DNA of 64,000 bases from Denitrobaculum tricleocarpae (GCF_007004665.1 NZ_ML660052.1:248001-312000), one strand, 5' to 3'; positions 34,227 to 45,243 are shown, counted from the stretch's first letter. Translations and numbers: made by a program. Notes: generated from the sequence alone by a model not told the origin.

Positions 34227-36206
34227 ATGACGGATCAACCGACAGGCGAGAATTCAACACTGGGAACTTCAGCTTCACCGGCTGATTCTCAGACAGACGG
34301 CGAGTCTGGTCCCCCTGCAAACGCTGATCCTTATCGCGTTCTCGCCCGAAAATATCGCCCTACGAATTTCGATGATCTGATTGGCCAGGAAGCGCTCGTT
34401 CGCACGCTGACCAACGCGCTCGAAACCGGCCGCATGGCACATGCTTTCATTTTGACCGGTGTGCGCGGAGTCGGGAAAACCACCACGGCCCGCATTATCG
34501 CCCGGGCCCTGAACTGTGTCGGTACGGATGGCAATGGCGGTCCGACCCCGCAACCCTGCGGGAAGTGCGAGTTCTGTGTCTCGATCGCCCAGGACCGGCA
34601 TGTCGATGTGATCGAGATGGACGCCGCCAGCCGCACCGGTGTGGCGGATATCCGCGAGTTGATCGAAGGTGTGCGCTACCGCCCGGTCTCAGCGCGCATG
34701 AAAGTCTACATCATCGATGAAGTGCACATGCTCTCCAACAATGCCTTCAATGCTTTGTTGAAGACGCTGGAGGAGCCGCCTGAGCACGTCATCTTCATTT
34801 TCGCGACCACTGAGATCCGCAAAGTGCCAGTGACGGTGCTTTCGCGCTGTCAGCGGTTTGATCTGCGGCGGGTCGAACACGATATCCTCGCGGCTCACTT
34901 TTCGCGGATCGCCAAGGCCGAAAGCGTTGAAATCGACGATGAAGCGCTGGGGATGCTGGCCCGTGCCGCCGATGGCTCGGTTCGTGATGGCCTTTCGCTG
35001 CTGGATCAGGCCATCGCCCTGGGTGGGCGTAAGATCGATGCCGGCCAGGTCCGCGATATGTTGGGACTTGCCGATCGGACGCGGGTGCTGGATCTCTTCG
35101 ATTCCCTCATGCGCGGCGCGACTCCTGAGGCGCTTGGAATCCTGCAGGATTTGTACGCGTCGGGGGCCGATCCGGCGGTGGTCCTGCAGGACCTGATGGA
35201 TTTCACCCACTTCCTGACCCGCGCGCGCCTGACGCCGGAAAGCCTCAATGCACCCGGCGTGCCGGAAGCGGAGCGCCGGCGTGGCAAGGAGCTGGCCGAG
35301 AAGCTCTCCATGCCGGTGCTGACCCGGACCTGGCAGATCCTGCTCAAGGGCCTGGGGGAAGTGCAAAACGCGCCCAATCCTCTGCAGGCAACCGAGATGA
35401 TCCTGATCCGTCTCGCGTATGCCAGCGAGCTGCCGACACCCGGTGATCTGATAAAGCAGTTGCAGTCGACGCCCCAGAATGCCGCAGCTGCCCCCGGCGG
35501 CGCGGGAGCCTCCCCGTCTGGAGCTCAGGCGGGGGCCGGCATGCGCAGCGACGCAGTTTCATCCCCGGAACAGCGTCCCCAGGATGCTGCCCAACCGGCG
35601 ACAGTTGTGACCAGTCATGGAGGAACCGGCACGGCCATGCTGCGGGCCGTAGAGCCGGAAGCGCAGGAGAGCCCCGAACTGGCGGCGGAGACTTCTCCTG
35701 AAGAGCCTCAGCCGAAGGCCGCGCCGTCTCCCACAGCACCGGTCTTGCCGAGGCCCAAGTCCTTTGCGGACGTGATTGAGCTGGCCCGAAGCCGGCGTGA
35801 GGCCATTGTCGCCGCTCACTTGGTCAATGACGTGCACCTGGTCAGCTTCGCCGAGGGCGCGATCGAGTTCAGACCCAATGACGATGCGCCGCGCGATCTG
35901 GCGAACCGTCTGGGTAATCTGTTGCAGGATTGGACCGGCCGGCGCTGGATGGTCAGCGTCTCCAGTGAAGCGGGGGCGCCGTCGATCCGTAATCAACAGG
36001 ATACACTGGAAGCAAACCTGACCGCCGTCGCGATGGAAGATCCGCTGGTCAAGGCGGTCATGGGCACCTTCCCTGGCGCCAAGGTGGTTGCCCGCCGCAA
36101 CGGAACCATGGTTCCGCCTGAGGAGAACTTCGCGCCGCGGCGTGACGATGAAACCTCAGATCTTGACGATCTCCCGATCGACGACGATCTCTCGATCGAT
36201 GAATAG
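34227..36206 (+). CDS. dnaX: DNA polymerase III subunits gamma and tau
   Basis: 659 residues. Clamp-loader ATPase of the replisome. Walker [15 protein letters not shown] is at about residue 78, zinc-binding cysteines lie in CGKCEFC, then DEVHMLS (Walker B) and the SRC-like [13 protein letters not shown] Pro/Ala-rich linker of about 100 residues leads into the tau-type C-terminal domain that contacts the polymerase. It lies about 105 bases after the SRP RNA and 8 bases before ybaB. Confidence 0.96.
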   Translation: MTDQPTGENSTLGTSASPADSQTDGESGPPANADPYRVLARKYRPTNFDDLIGQEALVRTLTNALETGRMAHAFILTGVRGVGKTTTARIIARALNCVGTDGNGGPTPQPCGKCEFCVSIAQDRHVDVIEMDAASRTGVADIRELIEGVRYRPVSARMKVYIIDEVHMLSNNAFNALLKTLEEPPEHVIFIFATTEIRKVPVTVLSRCQRFDLRRVEHDILAAHFSRIAKAESVEIDDEALGMLARAADGSVRDGLSLLDQAIALGGRKIDAGQVRDMLGLADRTRVLDLFDSLMRGATPEALGILQDLYASGADPAVVLQDLMDFTHFLTRARLTPESLNAPGVPEAERRRGKELAEKLSMPVLTRTWQILLKGLGEVQNAPNPLQATEMILIRLAYASELPTPGDLIKQLQSTPQNAAAAPGGAGASPSGAQAGAGMRSDAVSSPEQRPQDAAQPATVVTSHGGTGTAMLRAVEPEAQESPELAAETSPEEPQPKAAPSPTAPVLPRPKSFADVIELARSRREAIVAAHLVNDVHLVSFAEGAIEFRPNDDAPRDLANRLGNLLQDWTGRRWMVSVSSEAGAPSIRNQQDTLEANLTAVAMEDPLVKAVMGTFPGAKVVARRNGTMVPPEENFAPRRDDETSDLDDLPIDDDLSIDE

Positions 36207-36214
36207 GAAGTGAT

Positions 36215-36538
36215 ATGAAAAACCTCGCTCAGATGATGAAACAAGCGCAGCAGATGCAATCCAAAATGACGGAAATGCAGGAAAAGCTGGTCGAGTTGGA
36301 AGTCACGGGTGTGGCGGGCGGTGGCATGGTGCGCGTGACCCTGAACGGGAAGAGCGAGATGCGCTCCGTCAAAATCGATCCCGCGCTCATCGATCCCAAT
36401 GATCCGGAGGTTCTGGAGGACCTGATTGTTGCGGCAAGCAACGACGCTAAACAAAAGGTCGAAGCCGAAGTCGCTGAAAAGATGAAGGACATGACCGGTG
36501 GATTGAACCTGCCAGAGGGCTTTAAACTGCCGTTCTGA
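36215..36538 (+). CDS. ybaB: YbaB/EbfC nucleoid-associated protein
   Basis: 107 residues. Small dimeric DNA-binding protein. It has [19 protein letters not shown] and the conserved core [22 protein letters not shown]. Sandwiched between dnaX and recR in the standard order, 50 bases before recR. Confidence 0.95.
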   Translation: MKNLAQMMKQAQQMQSKMTEMQEKLVELEVTGVAGGGMVRVTLNGKSEMRSVKIDPALIDPNDPEVLEDLIVAASNDAKQKVEAEVAEKMKDMTGGLNLPEGFKLPF

Positions 36539-36588
36539 TCCCTGACTCCGGGAAGTCTTCAGCAGCCACCTCACTTGCGGCGTCCTTC

Positions 36589-37185
36589 ATGGCACAAAAC
36601 GATATCGAGCGTCTGATCCAGCTTCTGGCCCGCCTGCCGGGAATGGGGCCGCGTTCCGCACGGCGCGCCGCGCTGCATCTGATCAAGAAGCGCGAAGCTC
36701 TGATGCTGCCGTTGGGGACAGCGATTCAGCGGGCAGCTGACAACATTCAAACCTGTTCCGCCTGCGGTAATCTGGACACCAGCGATCCCTGCGCGATTTG
36801 TAATGATCCCAAGCGGGATGCAACGGTCATTTGTGTCGTTGAAGAAGTCGGCGATCTGTGGGCACTGGAGCGCAGTGGCGCTTTTAAGGGACGCTACCAC
36901 GTGATCGGAGGAACGCTCTCCGCATTGGATGGACGTGGACCGGAGCAGTTGAATATCGGGTCTCTGCGCGGACGCGTGGTCGAGGGTAGCGTGACCGAGA
37001 TTATCCTGGCACTCGGAGCTACGGTGGACGGCCAGACGACCGGGCATTACGTTGCCGAAACCCTGGCCGGCAGCAACGTGAAGATCTCCCGTCTGGCTCA
37101 TGGCGTGCCGGTGGGCGGGGAGCTCGATTACCTCGACGACGGCACCCTGACCGCGGCACTACAGGCGCGACGTCCGGCGGGTTAA
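36589..37185 (+). CDS. recR: recombination mediator RecR
   Basis: 198 residues. Works with RecF/RecO to load RecA at gaps. It shows the helix-hairpin-helix start [23 protein letters not shown], a four-cysteine zinc finger (CSACGN and CAIC), a Toprim domain ([21 protein letters not shown]) and the C-terminal [16 protein letters not shown]. Confidence 0.96.
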   Translation: MAQNDIERLIQLLARLPGMGPRSARRAALHLIKKREALMLPLGTAIQRAADNIQTCSACGNLDTSDPCAICNDPKRDATVICVVEEVGDLWALERSGAFKGRYHVIGGTLSALDGRGPEQLNIGSLRGRVVEGSVTEIILALGATVDGQTTGHYVAETLAGSNVKISRLAHGVPVGGELDYLDDGTLTAALQARRPAG

Positions 37186-37296
37186 TCTTCGCTTGACGCC
37201 GATTTCGCCGCGACGATCATTTTCTCATAACTGTGCCGTGCTTCTGCCACAATCCTTGCGCAGGTTCCCTCGCGAATTACAACTTTGGAGATTTTC

Positions 37297-38739
37297 ATGA
37301 CAGGCATTATGACTTCAGCACGCCGGGCCGGTATTACTGGGGCCGTGGCGGGAGTCTTGGTAACGACCCTGGCCGCGGCATCTCTCGCAGCGGAGGTGAG
37401 AGTCGGCGAGGACGCGCGCAGCACTGTATCTCTGACAGTTTACAATCAGGACCTGGCGCTGATCAGTGAAACCCGGCGCATTGACTTGCCGAGCGGGCAG
37501 AGCAAGCTGGCCGTTGTAGGCCTGCCAGCCAGTCTGCTTCCTCAAACGGCGCGGATCGGTGGCGAGGGGTTCCGGGTTCTGGAGCAAAGCTTCGATGCAA
37601 ATCTCGTCTCCCAACAGAGACTTCTGGAAGCCTCGGTCGGTCAGGATGTCCGGGTCATCCGGACCCATCCAACCACCGGTGAAGAAACCCTGGTCACCGC
37701 GCGCCTGATCTCTGTTTCCCAGGGCATCGTACTTCAAATCGGCGACCGGATTGAAACCTCCGTGCCTGGACGCATTGTCTTTGACCGAATCCCAGAAGGT
37801 CTCCGGGAAAAGCCGACACTGGTGACGTCAATCGAGAGCCAGGCGGGCGGAGAGAGTGAACTGGCTTTGCGCTACCTGACCGGCGGGTTGTCCTGGAGTG
37901 CCGATTACGTCGCGGAATTGAACGAGGCGGAAGACCGGCTCGATCTCTCGGCCATGGTGACCCTCAGGAACAACACGACGTCGCGGTTCGAAGACGCCGC
38001 TCTGCGGCTGGTGGCCGGGCAGGTAAACCTGCGGACCCACGCCCCGGCGGATTCATCGCCTGCAATGATGATGAGATCTGAGGCTAAATTTGCCGGCGCT
38101 GCCGAAGCCGATATGTCTGCGCCGCAATCGGTCAGTGACCGTTACGTTTACGACCTTGCGAGACCGGTTGCGATCGGCGCCCGGGAAACCAAGCAAATCA
38201 GCCTCTTGTCCGCTGACGGGGTCGCCGTTGCCAAGAGTTATCGCTTCGACGGTCTAGCCAGTGCCCATGGGGGCGCCAATGAGATCGGACCCGTCAATGC
38301 GTCGATTACTCTGGAGATCGAAAACGGCGAGGAGACCGGTCTTGGCCTGCCCCTGCCGGCAGGTGTCGTCAGGGTCTATCAGGCGGACCGGGCTGGAAGC
38401 CTGTTTCTCGGGGAGGACAGTCTGAGCCACACGCCTAAAGGCGAGAAAGCAGAACTCCGCCTTGGCGACGCCTTCGATATCACGGCGCGCGCCAAACACA
38501 CCGCCGTGGACCGCATCTCCCGGGATACCTACGAATCCGAACAGGAAATCGTCGTGGAGAACGCCAAGGGCGAGGCGGTCAGTGTTGAGGTCGCCGGGTT
38601 CTTTCCACAAGGCTGGAAGATGCTGACGGAGACCAGCCCCCACGAGAAAGAGACCGCGAACCAAGTGGTCTGGAAGCTGGAGGTTCCGGCCGGAGGCTCC
38701 ACCGCCTTGACCTACCGGGTGCGTGTCAGCCGCCAGTAA
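37297..38739 (+). CDS. DUF4139 domain-containing exported protein
   Basis: 480 residues from the ATG that follows GGAG at good spacing. A signal peptide (AGITGAVAGVLVTTLAAASLAAEV) is followed by a beta-rich protein. Residues of about 180-480 match DUF4139, with LRYLTGGLSWSADYVAELNE and VTLRNNTTSRFEDAALRLVAG. Related proteins (MuiA-like) are implicated in envelope or mucoidy phenotypes in other bacteria; the function here is unknown. It converges on the LysE gene with two bases between them. Confidence 0.8.
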   Translation: MTGIMTSARRAGITGAVAGVLVTTLAAASLAAEVRVGEDARSTVSLTVYNQDLALISETRRIDLPSGQSKLAVVGLPASLLPQTARIGGEGFRVLEQSFDANLVSQQRLLEASVGQDVRVIRTHPTTGEETLVTARLISVSQGIVLQIGDRIETSVPGRIVFDRIPEGLREKPTLVTSIESQAGGESELALRYLTGGLSWSADYVAELNEAEDRLDLSAMVTLRNNTTSRFEDAALRLVAGQVNLRTHAPADSSPAMMMRSEAKFAGAAEADMSAPQSVSDRYVYDLARPVAIGARETKQISLLSADGVAVAKSYRFDGLASAHGGANEIGPVNASITLEIENGEETGLGLPLPAGVVRVYQADRAGSLFLGEDSLSHTPKGEKAELRLGDAFDITARAKHTAVDRISRDTYESEQEIVVENAKGEAVSVEVAGFFPQGWKMLTETSPHEKETANQVVWKLEVPAGGSTALTYRVRVSRQ

Positions 38740-38741
38740 TA

Positions 38742-39368
38742 CTATGCGTGGCGTGTATCGGTGACGGCGAGCAGGCCTGCAATCGCAAGGTAAAAGCCGC
38801 CTGCCACGCGGTTGAAGAACTGCTGGCGGGCGACAGACGTTTGGACTCGCGCAAGGCCGCAGCCGGTTGCCGTATAACCAGCGTAAACCGCAACAACAAT
38901 TACGATCGCTGTGGGCACGACCACGAGCAATTGCGGCGCCATTGGACTGCCCGGATCGATGAATTGCGGGAAGGCCGCCATATAGCTGAGGATTGCCTTG
39001 GGATTGCTCATGGAGATGGTAAAACCACGGCGCACCAAAAGACCGGCAGGTTCCACTTCCCGCGATCCAATGGCCGATAGCTTTGCAGGCTTCCGCCAAA
39101 GTGAGATGCCTAACCAGGTCAGGTAGGCAATGCCCAGCCATTTGAGCGCGAGGTACAGTTCCGCGTAGGCCAGCAGCAGCGTGCCGAGCCCCAAGACCGC
39201 AATTGTCATGTGGGTCAGGCCCGCGATGGCGATGCCCAGCACGGTCCAAAGCGCCCGGCGCGTGCCGTTTGAGACTCCGGATGTCATGCAGTTGATGGCG
39301 TTGGGGCCGAGCGGCAAGCTCAGAACGGTCCAAATCGCCGCAAACGTCAGCCATTCCGTCAGTGTCAT
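38742..39368 (-). CDS. LysE family amino-acid/threonine exporter (RhtB type)
   Basis: 208 residues, about six membrane helices. The N-terminal LSLPLGPNAINCMTSGVSNGTRRAL and mid-protein RRGFTISMSNPKAILSYMAAFPQFID are diagnostic for the LysE/RhtB translocators that export amino acids or homoserine lactones. Divergent from an ArsR-type regulator 87 bases away, which may control it. Confidence 0.88.
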   Translation of the reverse strand: MTLTEWLTFAAIWTVLSLPLGPNAINCMTSGVSNGTRRALWTVLGIAIAGLTHMTIAVLGLGTLLLAYAELYLALKWLGIAYLTWLGISLWRKPAKLSAIGSREVEPAGLLVRRGFTISMSNPKAILSYMAAFPQFIDPGSPMAPQLLVVVPTAIVIVVAVYAGYTATGCGLARVQTSVARQQFFNRVAGGFYLAIAGLLAVTDTRHA

Positions 39369-39455
39369 TCCTTCGCCCCTCTTTCATTCCCTGCTCTCAC
39401 TCTGCTTGCCCGGCGTGTGCTTGTCCATCAACAACACTTCGGTTATGATCGTAGT

Positions 39456-40148
39456 ATGATTGAAGGTCCCTACATTGCGGAGGCGGCGGCGCTGATTGGT
39501 GACCCCGCGCGTGCCAATATGCTCTCGGCGCTCATGGATGGCCGCGCGTTGACGGCGACCGAGCTCGCTCATGTCGCCGGCGTGACGCCGCAAACGGCGA
39601 GCGGTCATCTGGCGAAACTCAAGGAAGCCAACATGCTGGCTGTCGAGCGGCAGGGCCGTCATCGCTACTTTCGCCTGGCCGGTCCCGAGATCGCGCAGGC
39701 AATTGAAGCGATCTCCGTCGTTGCGCAGCAGGGCGCGCCCCGCCATCGCCCGACGGGCCCGCGTGATGAAGCCATGCGTTTTGCCCGCACCTGCTACGAC
39801 CACCTTGCCGGGCAGGTCGCGGTAGCTGTTGTTGAGCGCTTCGTCGAGCTCGGTTACCTGGCCGAGGGCGATAACGACTTCGAGGTCAGCGACAGGGGGA
39901 TTGCCGCTCTGGAGGATTTTGGGGTCGAGATCGAAAGCCTGCGCGGGAAGCGGCGCGCCTTCGCCCGGCGGTGTCTAGATTGGAGCGAACGGCGGGCCCA
40001 TATCGGCGGCGCGCTCGGCGCGGCTTTCCTCGCGCGTTGCGAGGCGAAGGGCTGGCTTAAGACCAAGACGGGCAGCCGCAGCGTGACGATCACGGATGCA
40101 GGCCGCAAGGGGCTCTCAAAATTGTTCGGGGTGGTGTTACCGGCCTGA
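39456..40148 (+). CDS. ArsR-type winged-helix transcriptional regulator
   Basis: 230 residues. The N-terminal winged helix is complete: IGDPARANMLSALMDGRALTATELAHVAGVTPQTASGHLAKLKEANMLAVERQGRHRYFRL. A C-terminal effector-like domain of about 130 residues follows, longer than in metal-sensing ArsR proteins and without their cysteine pair. The divergent LysE-type exporter is the natural target. The start at 39456 is preferred over the open frame at 39417. Confidence 0.87.
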   Translation: MIEGPYIAEAAALIGDPARANMLSALMDGRALTATELAHVAGVTPQTASGHLAKLKEANMLAVERQGRHRYFRLAGPEIAQAIEAISVVAQQGAPRHRPTGPRDEAMRFARTCYDHLAGQVAVAVVERFVELGYLAEGDNDFEVSDRGIAALEDFGVEIESLRGKRRAFARRCLDWSERRAHIGGALGAAFLARCEAKGWLKTKTGSRSVTITDAGRKGLSKLFGVVLPA

Positions 40149-40155
40149 AGTCGGA

Positions 40156-41286
40156 TTAATCGACGACCAATCTCGGTTGGGCCGGTGGCGGAAGTTCCGC
40201 TGCGTCGTCTTCGGCGTCCTCAAGCTGCAGTTCCTCGATCCGTTCGCCGCGCTTGGTGATCTTGTCCGCGGAGGTTCGGATGTCGCGAATATCCCGGTCC
40301 GCTTGCTGGAAATGCCGCTGCAGCTTGTCCACACGGTCATCCAGGCGTCCGACGTCCAGCATCATCTTCTGAACTTCTGACTGGATGACCCCGGCCTGCT
40401 CTCGCATGCGGACGTCTTTCAGAACGGCGCGTACGGTGTTCAGGGTCGCCATAAGTGTGGTCGGAGAGACGATCCAGACGCGCGCCCTGTAGGAATCCTC
40501 GACGACATTTCGGAAGTTGGCGTGCAGCTCGGCGTAGACCGCTTCGCTCGGAAGGAACATCAGCGCAGATTCCGCAGTTTCACCAGCGACGATGTAACGC
40601 TCGGCGATGTCTTTTACATGCTTGCGCACGTCCGCAACGAAGGTCCGGCGTGCCTGAAGCGATGCCGCGTCGTCTTTCGCCTCTTGTAGAGCCTGATAGC
40701 TTTCCAACGGAAACTTTGAGTCAATCGCGATCGATCCCGGCGGATTTGGCAGGTGCAGCAGGCAGTCGACGCGCCGGTTTTCGCCAATTGTCGCCTGAAA
40801 GCTGTAGGCTGAGGGCGGCAGGATCGAGGTGACGATATCCGAGAGCTGGACTTCGCCGAAAGCGCCGCGCGCCTGTTTATTAGCCAGGATATCCTGCAGT
40901 CCGACCACCTGAGACGAGAGTTCTGTGATGTTCTTCTGGGCCTGATCGATCACCGCGAGGCGCTCGCCCAAAGCGCCCAGGGCGGTCTGATTCCGCGTGG
41001 CATGATCCTGCAAGCGATCCCCAACCCGTTTTGTCAAGTCGCCAAGGCGTTCTTCCAGGAGTTTGCCGATGGCCCTTTCCTGAGCCTGGAAGCGGTCGGC
41101 GGTCTGGGCCTGAGTCGCTGCCAGAGTCTCGGTCAGTTGGCTGATCCGCCCGGTAAACTCGACGCCGTCGCGACCGTCTTTCTCCGCCGCTTTACGCATC
41201 GAGATCATCGCGAAAACGCAGAAACAAAGAGCAGCGACCGCCAGGGCGGCGATGACGAGAGCGACGAGAGTAAGATCCATATCCAT
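40156..41286 (-). CDS. rmuC: DNA recombination protein RmuC
   Basis: 376 residues. A single N-terminal membrane helix (about 5-30) is followed by a long coiled coil (about 40-130) and the RmuC nuclease-like core. The core has GAFGEVQL, NRRVDCLLHLPNPPGSIAIDSKFPLESYQAL, FLPSEAVYAEL and VWIVSPTTLMATLNTVRAVL. It limits inversions at short repeats. Seven bases separate its stop codon from that of the convergent ArsR gene. Confidence 0.93.
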   Translation of the reverse strand: MDMDLTLVALVIAALAVAALCFCVFAMISMRKAAEKDGRDGVEFTGRISQLTETLAATQAQTADRFQAQERAIGKLLEERLGDLTKRVGDRLQDHATRNQTALGALGERLAVIDQAQKNITELSSQVVGLQDILANKQARGAFGEVQLSDIVTSILPPSAYSFQATIGENRRVDCLLHLPNPPGSIAIDSKFPLESYQALQEAKDDAASLQARRTFVADVRKHVKDIAERYIVAGETAESALMFLPSEAVYAELHANFRNVVEDSYRARVWIVSPTTLMATLNTVRAVLKDVRMREQAGVIQSEVQKMMLDVGRLDDRVDKLQRHFQQADRDIRDIRTSADKITKRGERIEELQLEDAEDDAAELPPPAQPRLVVD

Positions 41287-41564
41287 TCCAAACGGAGTTA
41301 TATCTACCAGTCTCTATGTTTCTGTTTCGTTCTGCAAGCCATTCACAGAAGGATCACACCGCAATTGATCGAATCCGGCAGCGCTCAGGTTAACACTTCC
41401 ACCGCCTCCGTGGCAGGCCTGCTGTTGAAGACTTTTTATGCATTTACCTGGATAATTGGCCCTGCTGGTGGTGAGTTTCAGTGGTGAAGTGCCTTGACGC
41501 CTTTACCTCGCCGCAATACCTAAGGGTTAGTCTCAACTCGAACGACTTGATGTGAAGATCGATT

Positions 41565-42101
41565 ATGGCTCTTTTGCCCATCATTACCGCCCCCGACCCA
41601 CGGCTGAAACAGGTCTGCGCGCCCGTTGAGCAGGTGGACGATGAGGTTCGCAAACTGCTCGATGACATGCTCGAAACCATGTACAAGGCACCGGGCATTG
41701 GTCTGGCGGCTCCGCAGGTCGGAGACTTAAGGCGCGTGATCGTGGTCGACGTGTCGCATGATGACGAGGAGAAGGCACCCCTTAAGATGGTCAATCCTGA
41801 ACTGACCTGGGTGTCTGACCATGACGCGAGTTATGACGAGGGCTGTCTTTCTTTACCGGAGCACTACGCCGAAGTGGTGCGTCCCGCCGAAATCAAGGTG
41901 GCATATCTGGATGAGCAGGGCCGGAATCAGGAACTCGCTGCCGAAGGCCTCCTGGCGACCTGCATTCAACACGAAATGGATCATCTCGAGGGTATTCTCT
42001 TCGTCGATCACATCTCGGCCCTGAAGCGGAACATGATCCTGCGTAAACTGCTGAAGGCCCGCAAAGCGTCCGCGCCCTCGGAGCTTGAGAAAGCCGGCTG
42101 A
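41565..42101 (+). CDS. def: peptide deformylase
   Basis: 178 residues. Removes the formyl group from the initiator methionine. All three motifs are present: GIGLAAPQVG, EGCLSLP (metal Cys) and QHEMDHLEG (metal His pair and catalytic Glu). It heads def-fmt-truA, the usual translation cluster. Confidence 0.96.
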   Translation: MALLPIITAPDPRLKQVCAPVEQVDDEVRKLLDDMLETMYKAPGIGLAAPQVGDLRRVIVVDVSHDDEEKAPLKMVNPELTWVSDHDASYDEGCLSLPEHYAEVVRPAEIKVAYLDEQGRNQELAAEGLLATCIQHEMDHLEGILFVDHISALKRNMILRKLLKARKASAPSELEKAG

Positions 42102-42249
42102 TCATTGTGGTCTATCGGCCGGACGGCATAGCCACTATGCGGCAGCCGGGATTGCCTAGCATCGCGACTCCCTGATAAAGAAGGATCTGTCACCGCGCCT
42201 GTAAATCTGCGGCGTGGCAGGCGTTGTCTCCGTGATTCAGGGAAGAGTA

Positions 42250-43188
42250 ATGACGCGGCTGAAACTAGCCTTCATGGGAACGCCCGACTTTGCGGTCTCG
42301 AGCCTGCGCGCTCTAGCGGATGCCGGACACGAGATTGCAGCCGTTTACTCCCAGCCACCGCGTCCTGCGGGAAGGGGCCATAAGGAGCGTCTGTCGCCGG
42401 TCCATGCCTATGCGGCCGCGCAAGGATGGCAAGTTCGAACCCCGAAAAGCCTTAAGAGCGAACAGGAGCAGGCCGACTTCGCGGCCCTGAACCTGGACGT
42501 GGCTGTCGTCGCGGCTTACGGACTCATTTTGCCCAGAGCCATTCTTGAAGCGCCGCGGCTTGGATGCCTGAATGTTCATGCGTCCCTTTTGCCTCGCTGG
42601 CGCGGCGCCGCGCCGATCCAGCGGGCGATTCTCGCCGGTGATAGGGAAAGCGGTGTGACCATCATGCAGATGGATGAAGGATTGGATACAGGTGGAATGC
42701 TTTGCAGCGAGCGCCTGCCGCTCACCGATCAAACCACGGCGTCCGACCTGCATGACCGTCTTGCCGAGCTGGGTGGCAAACTGATCGTCGGCGCCCTGCG
42801 CGGGGTCGCGGCAGGAGAACTTGAAGCGACACCGCAGCCCGACCAGGGCGTGACCTATGCCGCCAAACTGGAGAAGTCCGAAAGTCAGATCGACTGGCAT
42901 CGTCCGGCCGTTGAACTGGCGCGGCAGGTGCGTGCCTTCACCCCGTGGCCCGGCGCGGTTTTCCCGCTTGGCAAAGATCGTATCAAGCTGCTCGAAGTTG
43001 AAGCGGTCGAGACGTCAGGGCCGGCAGGTTTGGTTTTGGATGACGCGCTGACTGTTGCCTGCGGTGAGGGTGCTTTACGTCTGCTCAGGCTTCAACGCCC
43101 GGGTAAGGGGGCCATGGCAGCGAAGGATTTTCTGAATGGATTTGCGCTCCCCGCCGGGACCGACTTGCTTCAAGGCAAGAGTCCATGA
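42250..43188 (+). CDS. fmt: methionyl-tRNA formyltransferase
   Basis: 312 residues. Formylates Met-tRNAi. It starts [19 protein letters not shown] behind GGAAGAG; the formyltransferase motif is [18 protein letters not shown], followed by the C-terminal tRNA-binding domain ([12 protein letters not shown]). Its stop overlaps the truA start by four bases, indicating coupling. Confidence 0.96.
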   Translation: MTRLKLAFMGTPDFAVSSLRALADAGHEIAAVYSQPPRPAGRGHKERLSPVHAYAAAQGWQVRTPKSLKSEQEQADFAALNLDVAVVAAYGLILPRAILEAPRLGCLNVHASLLPRWRGAAPIQRAILAGDRESGVTIMQMDEGLDTGGMLCSERLPLTDQTTASDLHDRLAELGGKLIVGALRGVAAGELEATPQPDQGVTYAAKLEKSESQIDWHRPAVELARQVRAFTPWPGAVFPLGKDRIKLLEVEAVETSGPAGLVLDDALTVACGEGALRLLRLQRPGKGAMAAKDFLNGFALPAGTDLLQGKSP

Positions 43189-43925
43189 CCCGCTATAAAC
43201 TTGTCGTCGAATATCACGGCGGCGACTTCGTTGGTTGGCAGCGTCAGGACAATGGTCCCAGCGTGCAGGCCTCTATTGAGCAGGCGGTTGCAGACTTTTG
43301 CGGAGAGACGGTCGTGGCCTCGGCATCGGGGCGCACGGATGCCGGGGTTCACGCGCTGGGGCAGGTGGTGACACTGGATATTTCCAAAGACACCGATGCG
43401 AACACGGTCTGCAAAGCCCTCAACGCGCATCTGCGGGACGTGAGGGTTGCGGTTCTTCAGGCGGATGCGGTCGCGGAAGACTTTCACGCCCGGTTTTCGG
43501 CAACTGGCCGCCGTTACCGCTATCGGATCGTGAACCGGCGTGCACCGTTGGCTCTGGATGAAGGGCTGGCCTGGTTCGTGCCGGTGCCCCTGGATGCTGA
43601 TGCGATGCATGTGGCGGCCCAGTGTCTGGTCGGTCACCATGATTTCAGTTCGTTCCGGGCCAGTCAGTGTCAGGCTAACTCGCCAATGAAAACTCTGGAT
43701 GAGATTTCGGTCGCGCGCCATGGCGAGGATATCCACATCACAGTCGCCGCGAAGTCCTTTCTGCATCATCAGGTGCGCAACATCGTGGGGACCCTGAAGC
43801 TGGTCGGCGAGGGCAAGTGGAATAGCGACGATTTTAGAGCGGCGTTGGAGGCCTGCGACCGTTCTGCCGCCGGACCGACAGCGCCGGCCCATGGGCTCTA
43901 TTTTGTCGGGGTGACATTCGAATGA
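43185..43925 (+). CDS. truA: tRNA pseudouridine(38-40) synthase
   Basis: 246 residues. Modifies the anticodon arm of tRNAs. The catalytic aspartate is in [25 protein letters not shown] and [14 protein letters not shown] are further TruA hallmarks. Overlaps fmt by four bases; an efflux gene follows 25 bases later. Confidence 0.96.
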   Translation: MTRYKLVVEYHGGDFVGWQRQDNGPSVQASIEQAVADFCGETVVASASGRTDAGVHALGQVVTLDISKDTDANTVCKALNAHLRDVRVAVLQADAVAEDFHARFSATGRRYRYRIVNRRAPLALDEGLAWFVPVPLDADAMHVAAQCLVGHHDFSSFRASQCQANSPMKTLDEISVARHGEDIHITVAAKSFLHHQVRNIVGTLKLVGEGKWNSDDFRAALEACDRSAAGPTAPAHGLYFVGVTFE

Positions 43926-43950
43926 AGTCTGGATTTGGGGCTGAGGCCGA

Positions 43951-45159
43951 ATGAGCGGCTCGCGCCCGGGAGCGCCTCAGTTTGACCGCTTTACGGCGCT
44001 CATGATCCCGGTGGTCCTGATCTCGGCAAGTTTCTGCAGCGTCCTCTCAACGGATCTATATCTGCCCTCTCTGCCGTCTCTACCTGACTACTTTTCGACC
44101 AACGCCCAGAGCGTGCAGCTGACCATGAGCCTGAACCTGGCAGGTTTCGCGCTCGCGCAGTTGATCCACGGACCCTTGTCTGACCGTTTTGGCCGCCGTC
44201 CCATTCTGCTGATCGGCATGATCGGTTTTCTTCTGACGACTCTGGCCTGCGCCGGTGCGCAATCGATCGGACAGCTGGTGACCGCGCGCGCGATGCAAGG
44301 AGCTGCCGCGAGCGCCGAGGCGGTTCTGATCCTGGCAGTCATTCGCGATCTCTACGATGACACCAAGGCCGCAAAGATGCTCGGGGTCTACGGGATGTCC
44401 ATATCCGTTGCGCCTGCGATCGGCCCATTGATCGGTGGCTATATTTTCGTCTGGTTCGGATGGCGGGCAAACTTTCTGCTGCTGTCCATTCTTATTGCTC
44501 TGATCACCTTCCTGATCTGGCGGTACCTTTCCGAGACGACGACTCCCGATCGCAATGCCTTGAGGCCAAGTCGGCTGTTCTACGGATACCTGGGCCTTTT
44601 GCGAAAACCGGACTACATGATTTACGTCGTCGTTTTGGCACTCTCGCTCGGCGGCCTCTTCGCCTTCATCGCCGCTGCGCCCTTTGTCCTGATCGACCGT
44701 CTTGGCGTGAAACCTCAGAACTATGGGTATTATCAGGCTATTGTCGTTGGGGCTTACTTCGTCGGGAACCTGATCGCCAACCGCATTGTCGAGAAGATCC
44801 CGAGCGAATGGCTTCTTCGGGCGAGTCTTGTTCTCATGGCATTGGGCGGCGGCCTTCTGCCGCTGCTGCTCCAGGCGAACCTGGAAACTCCGCTGGCCTT
44901 AGCAGGTGCCATGTCTTTTTTCGGGCTGGGACTTGCATTTATTTTCGTCACGGCACCGGTCCGGGCCCTCGCAGCCGCGGGAACCGGGGTGGGTCTTGCC
45001 TCTGCACTGCTCAGTGCGATCCAAATGGGAGGCGCGGCCTTGGGGGCTGCGGCGATCAATGCCTTTTACGACGGCAGCGCTTATCCCATGGCAATTACGG
45101 TTGCTGCTTGTGGTGTTGCCAGCTTGGTGATCTACGAGGTTTGGCGCTTGAGGAATTAA
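43951..45159 (+). CDS. Bcr/CflA family multidrug efflux MFS transporter
   Basis: 402 residues, 12 predicted membrane helices. TDLYLPSLPSLPDYF near the start, the MFS loop motif GPLSDRFGRRPILLIG and YGMSISVAPAIGPLIGGYIF are typical of the Bcr/CflA drug:proton antiporters. Substrate unknown. Possibly co-transcribed with truA; no regulator is adjacent. Confidence 0.9.
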   Translation: MSGSRPGAPQFDRFTALMIPVVLISASFCSVLSTDLYLPSLPSLPDYFSTNAQSVQLTMSLNLAGFALAQLIHGPLSDRFGRRPILLIGMIGFLLTTLACAGAQSIGQLVTARAMQGAAASAEAVLILAVIRDLYDDTKAAKMLGVYGMSISVAPAIGPLIGGYIFVWFGWRANFLLLSILIALITFLIWRYLSETTTPDRNALRPSRLFYGYLGLLRKPDYMIYVVVLALSLGGLFAFIAAAPFVLIDRLGVKPQNYGYYQAIVVGAYFVGNLIANRIVEKIPSEWLLRASLVLMALGGGLLPLLLQANLETPLALAGAMSFFGLGLAFIFVTAPVRALAAAGTGVGLASALLSAIQMGGAALGAAAINAFYDGSAYPMAITVAACGVASLVIYEVWRLRN

Positions 45160-45163
45160 AATC

Positions 45164-45210
45164 CTGACTTCAAGTGCCCGCTGACTCAAGTTCCCGCTGA
45201 CTCAAGTGCG
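45164..45210. repeat. short tandem repeat (about 16 bases, three copies)
   Basis: CTGACT(T)CAAGTGCC, CGCTGACTCAAGTTCC and CGCTGACTCAAGTGCG follow one another in the gap between the convergent bcr-type and membrane-protein genes. The copies differ at one or two positions. There is no sign of a mobile element or terminator. Confidence 0.7.
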
Positions 45211-45243
45211 CCGGCGCGTACTGCCGAGAATGCTGACGTTACC

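Noticed and set aside
38254-39387. 377-codon minus-strand open frame across two genes
   Set aside because: Covers the end of the DUF4139 gene antisense and the LysE gene in a wrong frame; both real genes have clear family motifs.
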